The position numbers were made by a program, and so were the translations under genes. Under the pieces are notes generated by a model. The model made no database searches. It was not told the origin of the DNA and was given only the letters and a program-made list of their open reading frames with translations. Below are positions 35,095 to 43,461 of a stretch of 64,000 nt of DNA, piece after piece. Origin of the DNA: Bacillus sp. AFS098217 (lineage in GTDB: Bacteria; Bacillota; Bacilli; Bacillales; Bacillaceae_G); NCBI RefSeq assembly GCF_002551815.1, contig NZ_NVPR01000019.1:7450-71449 (forward strand), given 5' to 3'. Position 1 is the first letter of the stretch; each line of letters starts with the position of its first letter.

Positions 35095-35751
35095 ATGAAA
35101 GTCTTGACTAAAGTAGTAGTAATTACTTCATGTATTCTAACGTTAGCAGCATGTAGCACCTCGACGAATACAAAAAACTCGCAACCAGATCAAAAGCCTG
35201 AAAATGGCACACAACAAGCTGATATACAAAAAAATAGTGTAGATGTACCAACGGAATATAAAGCTAAATTAGAGGGGCTAGAGATCGTTAAAGGACATGT
35301 GACACATGTGAAAGATGGAGACACAGTGGACGTACAAGTAAATGACCCGAAGCAGCCGATGCGTATATTGCCGACACGCCTATTGTTGCTAAATACTCCC
35401 GAATCCGTTTCGAAAAAAATTCCACCACAGCAGATGAGTAAAGAAGCCTCTGCATTTTTAAAACAACGAATCGAAGGAAAAGATGTAACCCTGGTATACG
35501 ATAAGGGACCAAAAGAGGATAAATACGGAAGAAAATTAGCATATGTGTTTTGTGAGGGAGAACATATAAATGAACTTATGGTAAAATTAGGATATGGGAT
35601 TGTAGCTTATATAACGAAACCAAATACAACGCTGCTCCCAGAAATGTTAGAAGCCGAAAAACAGGCAAAGTTATCTAAAAATGGTGTTTGGAGCATAAAA
35701 GGATATGTGGATGAAAAAAGCCGTCATTATAATCGTAATGACGCTGCTTAA
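35095..35751 (+). CDS. Lipoprotein thermonuclease-like protein (SNase fold)
   Basis: 218 residues. Lipoprotein signal peptide with lipobox LAAC around residue 19, a linker, then a staphylococcal-nuclease-like domain from about residue 65: VTHVKDGDTVDV, LLLLNTPES (Arg and Glu of the active site region), LVYDKGPKEDKYGRKLAYV (active-site Arg) and a NGVWS end typical of this fold. A membrane-tethered extracellular nuclease, comparable with YncB/YokF of B. subtilis. The nearby BdbC gene suggests a secretion-oriented block. Confidence 0.9.
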   Translation: MKVLTKVVVITSCILTLAACSTSTNTKNSQPDQKPENGTQQADIQKNSVDVPTEYKAKLEGLEIVKGHVTHVKDGDTVDVQVNDPKQPMRILPTRLLLLNTPESVSKKIPPQQMSKEASAFLKQRIEGKDVTLVYDKGPKEDKYGRKLAYVFCEGEHINELMVKLGYGIVAYITKPNTTLLPEMLEAEKQAKLSKNGVWSIKGYVDEKSRHYNRNDAA

Positions 35752-35767
35752 CGAGGAGTGTTGAAGG

Positions 35768-36025
35768 ATGCAGAGGTTAAGGGTTAAGTTTTGTACAAAG
35801 TGCCAGGAACCAATTGAAAAATCAGACCGTACACAATTAAAGGCAATACATAAAGCGGCATCAGGATTCAAAGGCTCTAACAAGAAAGAGATGAATGAAA
35901 TTAAATTATTGGCTTTGAAGTTTTTTAATCAAAAGATTTGCGAATACTGTTATCTAGAAGAAATGGCAAGATTAACGACAATACTAAGAATAAAAGCAAT
36001 GCAGCATACAAAATGTCCAAGTTGA
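35768..36025 (+). CDS. Small Cys-containing protein
   Basis: 85 residues. CTKC near the start and CEYC near residue 58 may bind one zinc. GAGGAG lies upstream with long spacing. Basic, helical. Unrecognised. Confidence 0.55.
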   Translation: MQRLRVKFCTKCQEPIEKSDRTQLKAIHKAASGFKGSNKKEMNEIKLLALKFFNQKICEYCYLEEMARLTTILRIKAMQHTKCPS

Positions 36026-36082
36026 TGATAGTAAAATGTCATGTATAGCGCATTACTAAAATATAAGCTTGGAGGTACGCAT

Positions 36083-36283
36083 ATGAGTGAGAATAAGAAA
36101 AATATGATTATATCCTTTGTAATATCAGTTATGTTCATTATCTTTAGTGTTATGCCAATCAGCATTAATCAAAGCATACTCGCTATTTTAAAAATCGGGG
36201 CGATTGCAGGGGCGATTAATATTGTTGTAATGAGTACGTTCTTATATTTTCAACGTAAAAGAATGAAACAGCTGCTTCACTAA
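36083..36283 (+). CDS. Small membrane protein
   Basis: 66 residues; ATG after TTGGAGGTACGCAT. Two membrane spans (residues 10-27 and 33-55) and a basic C-terminus. Unknown. Confidence 0.6.
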   Translation: MSENKKNMIISFVISVMFIIFSVMPISINQSILAILKIGAIAGAINIVVMSTFLYFQRKRMKQLLH

Positions 36284-36301
36284 TTTTGAGCGACAATACA
36301 A

Positions 36302-36342
36302 GTTTTCCTTACCTTGTTCACTTAGGGTAGGGTAAGGAAAAC
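36302..36342 (+). promoter_or_regulatory. Hairpin before the gene at 36363
   Basis: GTTTTCCTTACC and GGTAAGGAAAAC form a perfect 12-bp inverted repeat around a 17-base loop, ending 20 bases before the start codon and without a T-run. Could be an operator or a structured leader. Confidence 0.5.
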
Positions 36343-36362
36343 AGCAAGTGAGAGGGGATACG

Positions 36363-36659
36363 ATGAGCCAAACACCTGGATTTCTAAAGTTTGTTTCCAC
36401 TAAGGGTAGACGGTATGTTTATCTAGTTTTAGCGGAAAAAAAGAATAAGAAAGTCAAAACACACATTATATATCGATTCGGCTCTTTAGATAAAGCATTA
36501 GAAACCATGTATGAAATGCGTGATGAATTTGAAGACAAGTTTCCAACTGAGCTATTAGAGAAAGGATACGATTGGTCTGATCTAAACGATTGGATATTGT
36601 CTATTGAAACAGGATACTCTAAGCACGGAAAGAAGTTAGTGGTATTTCAGTTAATATAG
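36363..36659 (+). CDS. Hypothetical protein
   Basis: 98 residues; ATG after AGAGGGGATACG. FLKFVSTKGRRYVYLVLAEK and KVKTHIIYRFGSLDKALE suggest a small fold in which a strand pair is followed by helices; this start is also seen in the leading part of some transposase-like proteins, but no catalytic region follows. Function unknown. Confidence 0.6.
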   Translation: MSQTPGFLKFVSTKGRRYVYLVLAEKKNKKVKTHIIYRFGSLDKALETMYEMRDEFEDKFPTELLEKGYDWSDLNDWILSIETGYSKHGKKLVVFQLI

Positions 36660-36714
36660 TGGTATCAGGGAAGGAACTATAGGTAAGTCATGTATGAAAG
36701 CAGGAGATAATAGG

Positions 36715-37125
36715 ATGAAAATAATCAAAAAATATAATATACAAATATCTTGGTTGATATCGTTATGTGGAACAATAATTAGTTTGGTATTTAGTGAACT
36801 GTTGAAACTTCCGCCATGTGATTTATGTTGGTACCAACGGATGGCTATGTATCCGCTTGTACTCATATTAGGAATTGGAATGTTAAGAAAAGACCCGCTA
36901 GTAAGTAGTTATGCTTTTCCATTTACTTTCATAGGTTTGTTGATATCGGTTTATCAGATAACGATACAAACATTCCCTTCTAGTAGCATGAAGATATGCT
37001 CGGTGGGCGTTTCTTGCACGGAAGACCAATTGAATTTGTTTGGATTTATTACCATTCCGATGCTCTCTTTTGTAGGTTTCTTGCTGATAACAATACTCTT
37101 ATGCTTAAAATCTAATAAATCGTAA
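36715..37125 (+). CDS. bdbC: Disulfide bond formation protein (DsbB/BdbC family)
   Basis: 136 residues, ATG after AGGAGATAATAGG. Four membrane spans, the first redox pair CDLC in PPCDLCWYQRMAMYP (canonical BdbC motif), and a second Cys pair in the outer loop (KICSVGVSCTEDQ). Re-oxidises a thioredoxin-like partner (BdbD) to make disulfides in exported proteins. No bdbD is visible in the window; the chromosomal partner could serve. Confidence 0.93.
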   Translation: MKIIKKYNIQISWLISLCGTIISLVFSELLKLPPCDLCWYQRMAMYPLVLILGIGMLRKDPLVSSYAFPFTFIGLLISVYQITIQTFPSSSMKICSVGVSCTEDQLNLFGFITIPMLSFVGFLLITILLCLKSNKS

Positions 37126-37214
37126 AAAGTGAAGTTAGTTTTACAACAGGATACGGAATATTAATATGGAATTACTAATTATGGGGATAATAAGAAAATA
37201 AAGGGGAAATTAAA

Positions 37215-37514
37215 ATGACAACTTTAAAAAACGAAATGGAAAAAAATCAAATCTCTGAAGAGGATGTAGATATGCTAAAGGTAATGGCGCATCCAGTACG
37301 TTTACAAATTGTTAATGAATTAAAAAGTCGAAAAACATGTAATGTATCACAGTTAACTGAGATTTTAGATATTCCACAATCAACTGTTTCCCAACATTTA
37401 TCGAAAATGAAAGGGAAAGTACTAAGAGCTGAAAGAAGAGGGCTAGAAAATTACTATTCTGTAAATAATTCAAAGGCAAGTCAGATTGTTGGAATTTTAG
37501 GTTGTGTGAACTAG
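37215..37514 (+). CDS. ArsR/SmtB-family regulator, PagR-like (copy 2)
   Basis: 99 residues, ribosome binding site AAAGGGGAAATT. Same architecture as the gene at 34301 (LKVMAHPVRLQIVNELKS, LDIPQSTVSQHLSKMKGKVL). Likely a dimeric repressor. The pair arose by duplication; the intervening 2.6 kb holds mainly exported or membrane proteins that they might control. Confidence 0.85.
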   Translation: MTTLKNEMEKNQISEEDVDMLKVMAHPVRLQIVNELKSRKTCNVSQLTEILDIPQSTVSQHLSKMKGKVLRAERRGLENYYSVNNSKASQIVGILGCVN

Positions 37515-37550
37515 AAATTATGATGCACACCTTTTTAAATAAAAAACATT

Positions 37551-37585
37551 AAAATAACCCACTTATTATTAGTGGGTTATTTTTC
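37551..37585. terminator. Bidirectional terminator
   Basis: AAAATAACCCACT / AGTGGGTTATTTTT, between the converging PagR-like gene and the phr gene. Confidence 0.85.
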
Positions 37586-37597
37586 ATACAAAAGATA

Positions 37598-37804
37598 TTA
37601 ACTATTTTGCAGAGTGTTTCCACCGTAAGTTTCAGCCGTAACACCAATGCGATCATGACCATCTGAATATAGAAGATTAGATGTTGCTGGAGCGGGAAAG
37701 TGTCCATGAGTAGCAAGTTGGTCTGTATGAGAGAATTTAGTAATGCCAAAAGTCAAAGTAGCAACAAAAGCAACTCCAGTAAGTAATAAACTAACCTTTT
37801 TCAT
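37598..37804 (-). CDS. phr: Phr-type signalling peptide precursor
   Basis: 68 residues: an N-terminal export signal (residues 1-21, MKKVSLLLTGVAFVATLTFG) followed by a polar region (ATHGHFPAPATSN, SDGHDRIGVTAETYGG). Its start overlaps the rap stop (TAATG), as in rap-phr cassettes. The mature peptide, usually five to seven residues from the C-terminal half, would be re-imported by Opp and block Rap. Which residues form it is not evident. Confidence 0.8.
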   Translation of the reverse strand: MKKVSLLLTGVAFVATLTFGITKFSHTDQLATHGHFPAPATSNLLYSDGHDRIGVTAETYGGNTLQNS

Positions 37805-38919
37805 TATTTTAGCGCCCCTTTTTCAATTAGTTTTCTTCTAGCTAGATAACACATGTGGAAATAATCACTAACCTTTTTGTGATTTTCCATCTTTCTGCAT
37901 GTGGCAGCAAACAATTCACCGTATTCCACAACATAATCCCATAACTCTTCTTTCTCGAAGTATGCAATTCCTTCTTGAATAATTTCTTCTAATTCTGCTA
38001 ATGGAATATTGTCGTTTAAGCTATTTAAAATAGAGAAGTGATGCGTATATTCCCCATTTTTTAATTCTCTACAGAGTTGTAATCCTTTGTTAATAAGCTC
38101 ACTAGCTACAGATTGCTCTCCTAGTTTATAGTGTTCCTTGGCTTGTAGGAAAATAGCCTTAAAATGAGTAGGCATCTTAGTAGTTACTTCTGAAAGATGA
38201 CGAATAGCTAAAGTGGACATGTTTTGATCAGAATAAAGCCAACCCAGGGTGCTTCTTATGTATAACAAGGAATCTTCTTCTTTATTCTTTTTCAGTAAAT
38301 CAATCGCGGAATTTAGGTATTCTTCTGCCTGTTCATACTGCTTTAAATAGATACAGCAGCCGCCTAGCAAACTATTACAAAAAGCTGTTTTTACATCATA
38401 TCCTTCATGATTCGAAAAGATTTCTTTTGATTTATTAGCGTATTCAATAGAAGTGAGCATGTTATAAGTATGATGATAGAATGTTGCGATTCTATAATAG
38501 AATTCAGCATGTTCTAATTCATCTGGTATATCCACTAATAATTTTTCTGCCTGTTCATAGTGTTCCTCTGCTAAAGTGTAATTTGTAATAAAAGTAGCGT
38601 GCATTGCTTTAAAGAAATGATAATAATAACGAAGAAATTGGTCTGTAGGTATATCGTAATCACTAATGGCATCAAAACTATTTTTACCAATGCTGAGACT
38701 ATTCGTTAACACTGTGTAACGAAAATTGAGTAATGAATAATATAGTAATACGTTTTGATCTTGAGAGTTTTGAACTATTTCATTCTTTAACTTGTTAATT
38801 TGTTCATCAATTTCTTTTTTTAGATTAGTAGCCTTTAAGACTTGTTGAGACAACATATATTGGTACCAATCGTTTAATAATGATGTAATCTGCTCATTCC
38901 CTTTTAATGAAACATCCAT
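37804..38919 (-). CDS. rap: Rap-family TPR phosphatase/regulator
   Basis: 371 residues, the usual Rap size. An N-terminal three-helix bundle (residues 1-70; LLNDWYQYMLSQQVLKA) is followed by TPR repeats (HYEQAEKLLVDI, EYANKSKEIFSN, QAEEYLNSAIDLLK, ASELINKGLQLCREL). Rap proteins bind response regulators such as Spo0F or ComA and are inhibited by their Phr peptide. Plasmid-borne Rap-Phr pairs in this group modulate sporulation or conjugation. The putative catalytic Gln of Spo0F phosphatases was not verified. Confidence 0.9.
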   Translation of the reverse strand: MDVSLKGNEQITSLLNDWYQYMLSQQVLKATNLKKEIDEQINKLKNEIVQNSQDQNVLLYYSLLNFRYTVLTNSLSIGKNSFDAISDYDIPTDQFLRYYYHFFKAMHATFITNYTLAEEHYEQAEKLLVDIPDELEHAEFYYRIATFYHHTYNMLTSIEYANKSKEIFSNHEGYDVKTAFCNSLLGGCCIYLKQYEQAEEYLNSAIDLLKKNKEEDSLLYIRSTLGWLYSDQNMSTLAIRHLSEVTTKMPTHFKAIFLQAKEHYKLGEQSVASELINKGLQLCRELKNGEYTHHFSILNSLNDNIPLAELEEIIQEGIAYFEKEELWDYVVEYGELFAATCRKMENHKKVSDYFHMCYLARRKLIEKGALK

Positions 38920-39479
38920 GATATCCTCCCCATCCTATATGTGAATTCTAATTTTATTGATTATTACTAGCATAGCAGAATGAGGGTGTTATGGAGCTGA
39001 TTACACGGTGTTTTTCAATATAAAACAGAATATTCAGTTTTTATTCGTTTTAAAAAAAGAAAGGCTCTAGCAAAATGTGCTAGAGCGAAGAAAATGTTAA
39101 CGAAGGAATAACCTCTTTAGATAATTAGATTTTAACACAATTGTAACAAATAATAAATATATATAGATTTATGGGTATGTTGAGTGTACAACAAATAAGC
39201 TTGTATAAAGGCACAGACCAATCGTTACACATATTGATAGCTGCATTGTAACATAGGTGATAGGGAGCTTATAGGTAGTGATACTTTGCATACTTTGCAT
39301 ACTCTCCACATCTTATTTTGGGGTAGTTTGTAGTTCTGTTTTCAAACTTTATTCCAAACCAACACTAAAACGACTCAAAAATCCTTAGCGTGGTTTATTT
39401 CCGTTTCGCTAACGATACCTTATATCTCAAAATTAATATATGATAAACATACATATTATGCAGGGAAAGGGAGAGTTGG
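38920..39479. other. Gene-free region with one hairpin
   Basis: GCTCTAGCA / TGCTAGAGC hairpin at 39064-39086. Tandem TACTTTGCA repeats at about 39282-39302. The remainder is AT-rich with no credible gene and probably holds the rap promoter next to 38940. Confidence 0.5.
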
Positions 39480-39658
39480 ATGGTAAAGAAGATAATAATG
39501 ATAGGAGCAGTAGCGGTAACAACTTTATTAGGGGCAGGCGTAACAAAGGCAGAGGAAGTTACTTAAATGAACTTGAGCCTCCTTCTAATTCACGTAAATG
39601 TGATATGATGAAACTAATTAAGTCACGAAGGCGTGAAAATAGGAGGAAGGGAAATTAG
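39480..39658 (+). pseudogene. Small exported peptide gene, probably frameshifted
   Basis: ATG at 39480 (GGGAGAGTTGG upstream) gives 28 residues with a clear signal peptide (KKIIMIGAVAVTTLLGAG, then KAEEVT) and a stop at 39564. In the next frame coding-like sequence continues from the same point (YLNELEPPSNSRKCDMMKLI) to a stop at 39656. Removing the slip would give a secreted basic peptide of about 60 residues. It might also be a real 28-residue exported signal. Confidence 0.5.
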
Positions 39659-39730
39659 ATTTGGCATGAGATGTGCTTTTGGTTCGAATAAACGAGAAGG
39701 AAAAAATTGATGTGTAAAGGGGGAAACGTA

Positions 39731-40039
39731 ATGAAGAATCATACCAGAAGACCTAATGGGCAATTAATTCAAACCAACAAGAAATGGTCCCATCTAAAGC
39801 AAAAACAACGTGAGGATATCTCAAATTGGCTTAGAGAGGCTTATATATCGAAAGTGAAGACTAATAATCGTAGGTTAAAACCAGCTGAACACGAGGATGT
39901 TTTGGAACAAGTACTTACCAAAATTCATGAGCGAGAAATTTGGATTCCTGAATATGAAGTAGAGAGGTATTATAAAGAGAAAATAAATAAGTGGCATAAT
40001 AAGATAGAAAAAGGTGGAAATACCAGAAAGTTAGATTAG
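39731..40039 (+). CDS. Hypothetical basic protein
   Basis: 102 residues; ATG after AAAGGGGGAAACGTA. Lys/Arg-rich, helical (WSHLKQKQREDISNWLREAY, YEVERYYKEKINKWHNKIEK). Likely nucleic-acid-binding; no family recognised. A strong terminator follows. Confidence 0.65.
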   Translation: MKNHTRRPNGQLIQTNKKWSHLKQKQREDISNWLREAYISKVKTNNRRLKPAEHEDVLEQVLTKIHEREIWIPEYEVERYYKEKINKWHNKIEKGGNTRKLD

Positions 40040-40076
40040 GGTGTAGGGGAGATTTTTATAAATATATCATACCTCT

Positions 40077-40116
40077 AAATAATTGCACAAAATGTTGTTT
40101 TTGTGCAATTATTTTT
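40077..40116 (+). terminator. Terminator with AATAATTGCACA stem
   Basis: AAATAATTGCACAAAA pairs with TTTTGTGCAATTATTT around TGTTGT, then a T-run. The stem shares 12 bases with the palindrome at 40462. Confidence 0.8.
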
Positions 40117-40461
40117 TGCCTAATAAGTGTATAATATATTTATACTGATTTTAAAGGGAATTGTTATGAAGTCCAGCGAAAGATTGCTAGATTTTCCGAT
40201 CTATATGAAGGGATTTTTAAATATAACTAAGTTAGCGGCTATGTAGGAACTGTATTTCAAATCGGATAAAGGTTTCAAAGAATATGGAGCAAACATAGAA
40301 TGTGACTTAAATCAAGTGATTAAATAAATTCATATTATCCCAACAGTACAAAAATAGTTTGCAGAAACCGTATAATCTGAAGTTAAGAAATATGAGAAGA
40401 ATAAATCTACGCCTAGTCCGCTCTTTATCAGGGAACTAGATTTATTTTTAAATTTGTATAT
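40117..40461. other. Degenerate stretch before the recombinase
   Basis: A 26-codon ORF at 40166-40246 has a ribosome binding site but stops at once; the reading frame after it contains further stops. It looks like eroded coding sequence. No intact gene seen. Confidence 0.4.
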
Positions 40462-40501
40462 ATAATAATTGCACATAGAACATTTATTGTGCAATTATTA
40501 T
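40462..40501. repeat. Palindromic site beside the recombinase gene
   Basis: ATAATAATTGCACA and TGTGCAATTATTAT, 14-bp perfect inverted arms around a 12-base spacer, 30 bases before the recombinase start. Inverted arms with a short spacer fit a tyrosine recombinase core site or an operator. The same 12-bp half-site occurs in the hairpin at 40077. Confidence 0.55.
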
Positions 40502-40531
40502 GTTGAATCTTTTGTTTTTAGGAGATGTATA

Positions 40532-41623
40532 ATGAAAACTATTCGTGAACAAGATAGAATTTATATGAAAAGGTTAAAAGAAATGATGCCATGGTACGTT
40601 CAAAAATATGTAAATCGTAATGAACGGACCCTCTCCCCTTCTACTCTTTTAGGTTATCTGAGAGATTATAAGATATTTTTTGAGTGGATATTGCGTGAAG
40701 GTTTTTCTAAGAGTAATAGTATAGCTGAAGTACCTCTTACGGTCTTAGATGAGCTTCGTATCGATGATATAGAAGAGAACTTTTTAAATTACTTGGCATT
40801 TGAAAATGAAATTATCGGAAAACAGAAAAACGCAACTAATACGATTAATCACAAGATATCTTCCCTTCGCTCTCTTTTCTATTATTTGTCAAATATTGCT
40901 GAAGATGAAAATTTCAACCCTTATCTCAGACGTAATGTCATGGCTAAAATACAAATAAGTCGAAAGAAAATAGATATTGAGACAAAGGCAGAACAAATAT
41001 CAGAGAAAATATTATTTGGAGATGAAATCGACGAATTTAGAGAGTTTATTGCAGAGAAATATGGTTTGCTTGACCATAATACCCTTGCATTAACAAGGTA
41101 TAAACAAAATAAGGAAAGAGACTTAGCTATAATTAGCTTAATCTTAGCTTCAGGACTTCGAATTGGTGAAGTAGCAAATTTAAAATTAGCAGATGTTGAT
41201 TTTGTAGATAATAAGGTAAGAGTGGATAGAAAAGGAAATAAAGAAAAGTATGTCCCCTTCTCTTCTATTGCTGCTACTGATCTAAAAATGTATTTAGAAA
41301 TTCGCGAAAAACGTTATAGAGTTGAAAAAGAACAGGACACATTATTTGTTACACTACAAAGAACCCCTGTAGCTGCGCCCATGAAAAAACGATCTATGCA
41401 AACAATGATTGAAAAGTATGCAGTTGCTTTTGGTAAACCACATTTACGTGCACATATATTACGGCATACATTTGCTACTCGATTCCATGAGACGCATAAA
41501 GATTTAAATATGACTAAAAAACAATTGGGTCATGAATCCATTCAAACAACTACTATCTATACCCATGTTCAAGATTCCCGTCTACAGGATGCTGTAGAGA
41601 AAGCAGACCGTAGAGAAGAATAA
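40532..41623 (+). CDS. Tyrosine recombinase (XerC/D-like), intact
   Basis: 363 residues; ATG after AGGAGATGTATA (a longer frame from 40469 would cross the palindrome). N-terminal core-binding domain (YVNRNERTLSPSTLLGYLRD), then catalytic boxes: SGLRIGEVANL (Arg I), a Lys in the beta-hairpin (DRKGNKEKYVP), HILRHTFATRF (His-x-x-Arg), LGHESIQTT (His) and the nucleophile in TTIYTHV. All six residues are present. Likely resolves plasmid multimers or integrates an element; the palindrome just upstream is a candidate site. Confidence 0.92.
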   Translation: MKTIREQDRIYMKRLKEMMPWYVQKYVNRNERTLSPSTLLGYLRDYKIFFEWILREGFSKSNSIAEVPLTVLDELRIDDIEENFLNYLAFENEIIGKQKNATNTINHKISSLRSLFYYLSNIAEDENFNPYLRRNVMAKIQISRKKIDIETKAEQISEKILFGDEIDEFREFIAEKYGLLDHNTLALTRYKQNKERDLAIISLILASGLRIGEVANLKLADVDFVDNKVRVDRKGNKEKYVPFSSIAATDLKMYLEIREKRYRVEKEQDTLFVTLQRTPVAAPMKKRSMQTMIEKYAVAFGKPHLRAHILRHTFATRFHETHKDLNMTKKQLGHESIQTTTIYTHVQDSRLQDAVEKADRREE

Positions 41624-41719
41624 CATTTTTATATTTTTTCGAGGTGAATATTAATGGAATCTTTTTTAAAAGTAGTAGATAAATACGGTAGTTAGTACGA
41701 TTAGAGAGGAACAGATGAG

Positions 41720-42022
41720 ATGAATCAAATTTCGTTTGAAGATTTATTTGATGAAGAGAACAAGGAATCTACTGAGATACCTGCTCCTTGTTCTCCACTA
41801 CAAAAAGATATTTTAGACTTGATTAGTTCTGGGGAAATAAGTGCATTGCAGCTATGTGAAAAGTTAATACTATCAGGCAGAATACCTAATGAAAGATATA
41901 CGACAAATAAACCTAAGGCTTACGCACAAATTTGCTCAATTCTTGAGGATTTCGTTTCTCAAGGTACCCTTATTTTTATAAATGATGAAGAGAAAAAAGA
42001 TAGGGTTTATAAAAAAAATTAA
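41720..42022 (+). CDS. Hypothetical protein, winged-helix-like
   Basis: 100 residues. SPLQKDILDLISSGEISALQ, then a second helix pair and a GTLIFINDEEKKDRVY hairpin give the outline of a small winged helix. DNA-binding role possible. Ribosome binding site AGAGGAACAG. Fifteen bases before the next gene. Confidence 0.6.
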   Translation: MNQISFEDLFDEENKESTEIPAPCSPLQKDILDLISSGEISALQLCEKLILSGRIPNERYTTNKPKAYAQICSILEDFVSQGTLIFINDEEKKDRVYKKN

Positions 42023-42037
42023 TGGAGGATTCTAAAA

Positions 42038-42289
42038 ATGGTCTCGATCTCAGTTGATGAGTTTGCTCGTAACTACGTAAAAGCGAATAAAGGAGAAGAT
42101 TTACAAGTCATAAAGAAAAATCTCAAACAGTCTGTGAAAAACAAAAAAATTGGTGCAGTTTGTATTACATGTAATTCTACTATATGGGCAATTGGTTCTG
42201 CTGTCGTTGGTTGGAACGGCTGTTTTAGTTGTATTACAGGAGAAGCAGACAGTAGTGAGGATTATGAGATCGATACTGTGAATTATTAA
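42038..42289 (+). CDS. Small Cys-pair protein
   Basis: 83 residues. CITC and CFSC pairs (about residues 42-45 and 62-65) could make a zinc ribbon, although the stretch between them is hydrophobic (IWAIGSAVVGW). Acidic tail. Ribosome binding site TGGAGGATT. Unknown. Confidence 0.6.
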   Translation: MVSISVDEFARNYVKANKGEDLQVIKKNLKQSVKNKKIGAVCITCNSTIWAIGSAVVGWNGCFSCITGEADSSEDYEIDTVNY

Positions 42290-42340
42290 ATGAAATCTAA
42301 ATGTGGATTTGAAATAAAGTTCGATGATGTAGTGTAGTAC

Positions 42341-42391
42341 TTTCCAAGAGGAAAATGAAAAATTCCTCTTGGAAATAGCGCTATTTTTTGT
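42341..42391 (+). terminator. Double hairpin terminator
   Basis: TTTCCAAGAGGAA / TTCCTCTTGGAAA (42341-42375) followed directly by AAATAGCGCTATTT and T-run (42373-42389). Confidence 0.75.
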
Positions 42392-42423
42392 GCCCCTAGT
42401 GAGAAGTATTTACATGATATGTA

Positions 42424-42612
42424 TTACTTTGCGATTGTAGAAATAGCTTGTTTGTAGACCAGTTGTTGCTTGCCATGAACCATCATAAGGACGGTAAATT
42501 TATCTGTCGCAAGGATCTGCCCGCGTATTGGAAACCCACTCTTTAGAAATACAGTGATTTCTCCTTTTTTCTCTTTCAATTGTTCATACATATCAAGTTG
42601 TAAAGTTTGCAT
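42424..42612 (-). CDS. hfq: Hfq-family RNA chaperone, plasmid type
   Basis: 62 residues with the Sm1 region (TVFLKSGFPIRGQILATDKF) and Sm2 region (QLVYKQAISTI) of Hfq; the YKxAIST motif is canonical (Y-K-H-A-I-S-T). Ribosome binding site AAGGAGGAACC. Hfq forms hexamers that pair small RNAs with targets. A plasmid-encoded Hfq is known for pXO1. The distal part is short and the C-terminal tail is absent, as usual in Bacillus. Confidence 0.9.
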   Translation of the reverse strand: MQTLQLDMYEQLKEKKGEITVFLKSGFPIRGQILATDKFTVLMMVHGKQQLVYKQAISTIAK

Positions 42613-42743
42613 ATGGTTCCTCCTTTTTTCATTATCTTACCATATTTAAGCTGCAATACTGGTTCTTATATGTATTTTGTAACAAATGTATCCAGAATCT
42701 AAGTAATTTGCACCTATAACCTCATTCGAATATTCATTTTATT

Positions 42744-42955
42744 CAATAAAAAAAGAGCACTATAAAGTACCCTTGAAATACTATGAGTATGAAATAAATA
42801 GCAATGCTTTTCCTTTTCACATGGCGCAGCTCTATCGCGGAAAACATGTCCCTCTGAAAAGGAGTTTGTGGAATAGCCCCGACTCAATATTGTATGTTTA
42901 AAAGTTCCTTGTGTGCAAATGAAAGAGAGCACTTCCCCAATAAGTGCTCTCCCGT
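42744..42955 (-). ncRNA. Candidate structured RNA upstream of hfq
   Basis: On the minus strand the segment contains CCTTTTCA / TGAAAAGG and ACATG / CATGT arms enclosing a GC-richer loop, a second hairpin GAGAGCACTT / AAGTGCTCTC at 42924-42951, and ends at 42756-42775 with GGGTAC...GTGCTC followed by six T. No convincing ORF with a ribosome binding site covers it. The distance to hfq (130 bases) means it could be a separate transcript or the hfq leader. Confidence 0.4.
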
Positions 42956-43236
42956 AAAATATATGGGGTAACATGTTGGAAACCGTTCTGTACCATTATA
43001 TGATTATCAATTCCTTTTATACCTAAAACACCCTTTAAGGGGGAACGTCAGGATTTTACGCTTTTACAACGTTAGAGGTAAGAAGTCTTGTATATCAATG
43101 TTTCTTATTTTGTTAACAGGATTTTTCTATGTAAATTGACCAACAAATAAAAATGTGGTATGTTTACATTGTATTAGATATATATTGAATGTCCATCTAA
43201 TACATATAGTATAGTTCTTAATTGAATTGCATAAAC

Positions 43237-43268
43237 TAAAAAGACGAGATGCAGTCAACATCCCGTCT
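43237..43268 (-). terminator. Terminator of the 51-residue gene
   Basis: Minus strand: AGACGGGATG / CATCTCGTCT with one mismatch, followed by TTTTTAG. Confidence 0.75.
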
Positions 43269-43305
43269 AAATAACTGCTACCGTCAAGGTGGTTGTTATT
43301 GGTAG

Positions 43306-43461
43306 TTATTTTTTTCTAAGCCCACCCTTGTGCTTGCGACGGCTACGAAGAGTGGGTTTTTTGCTGTCTTCATTTAGAATTTGCTTTCTCAGAAGATACG
43401 CTGAAACTTCGCGTACCACTGCTTTTGCAATTTCTTTTAAAAGTTCAAACAAAAATTCCAT
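43306..43461 (-). CDS. Small basic amphipathic protein
   Basis: 51 residues after a perfect AAAGGAGGTGATC site. Residues 1-28 form an amphipathic helix (EFLFELLKEIAKAVVREVSA); residues 34-51 are extremely basic (RSRRKHKGGLRKK). This organisation recalls short plasmid- or phage-encoded peptides of B. cereus-group elements whose role is unknown. Could associate with membrane or nucleic acid. Confidence 0.65.
   Translation of the reverse strand: MEFLFELLKEIAKAVVREVSAYLLRKQILNEDSKKPTLRSRRKHKGGLRKK

Noticed and set aside
40166-40246. 26-codon ORF after AAAGGGAATTGTT
   Set aside because: Stops early and is surrounded by degenerate sequence; most likely eroded.
42714-42974. An 86-codon minus-strand open frame between hfq and the small basic gene
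   Set aside because: It has no ribosome binding site, an odd Cys/His/Arg-rich composition, and is explained by the hairpins of the candidate RNA.
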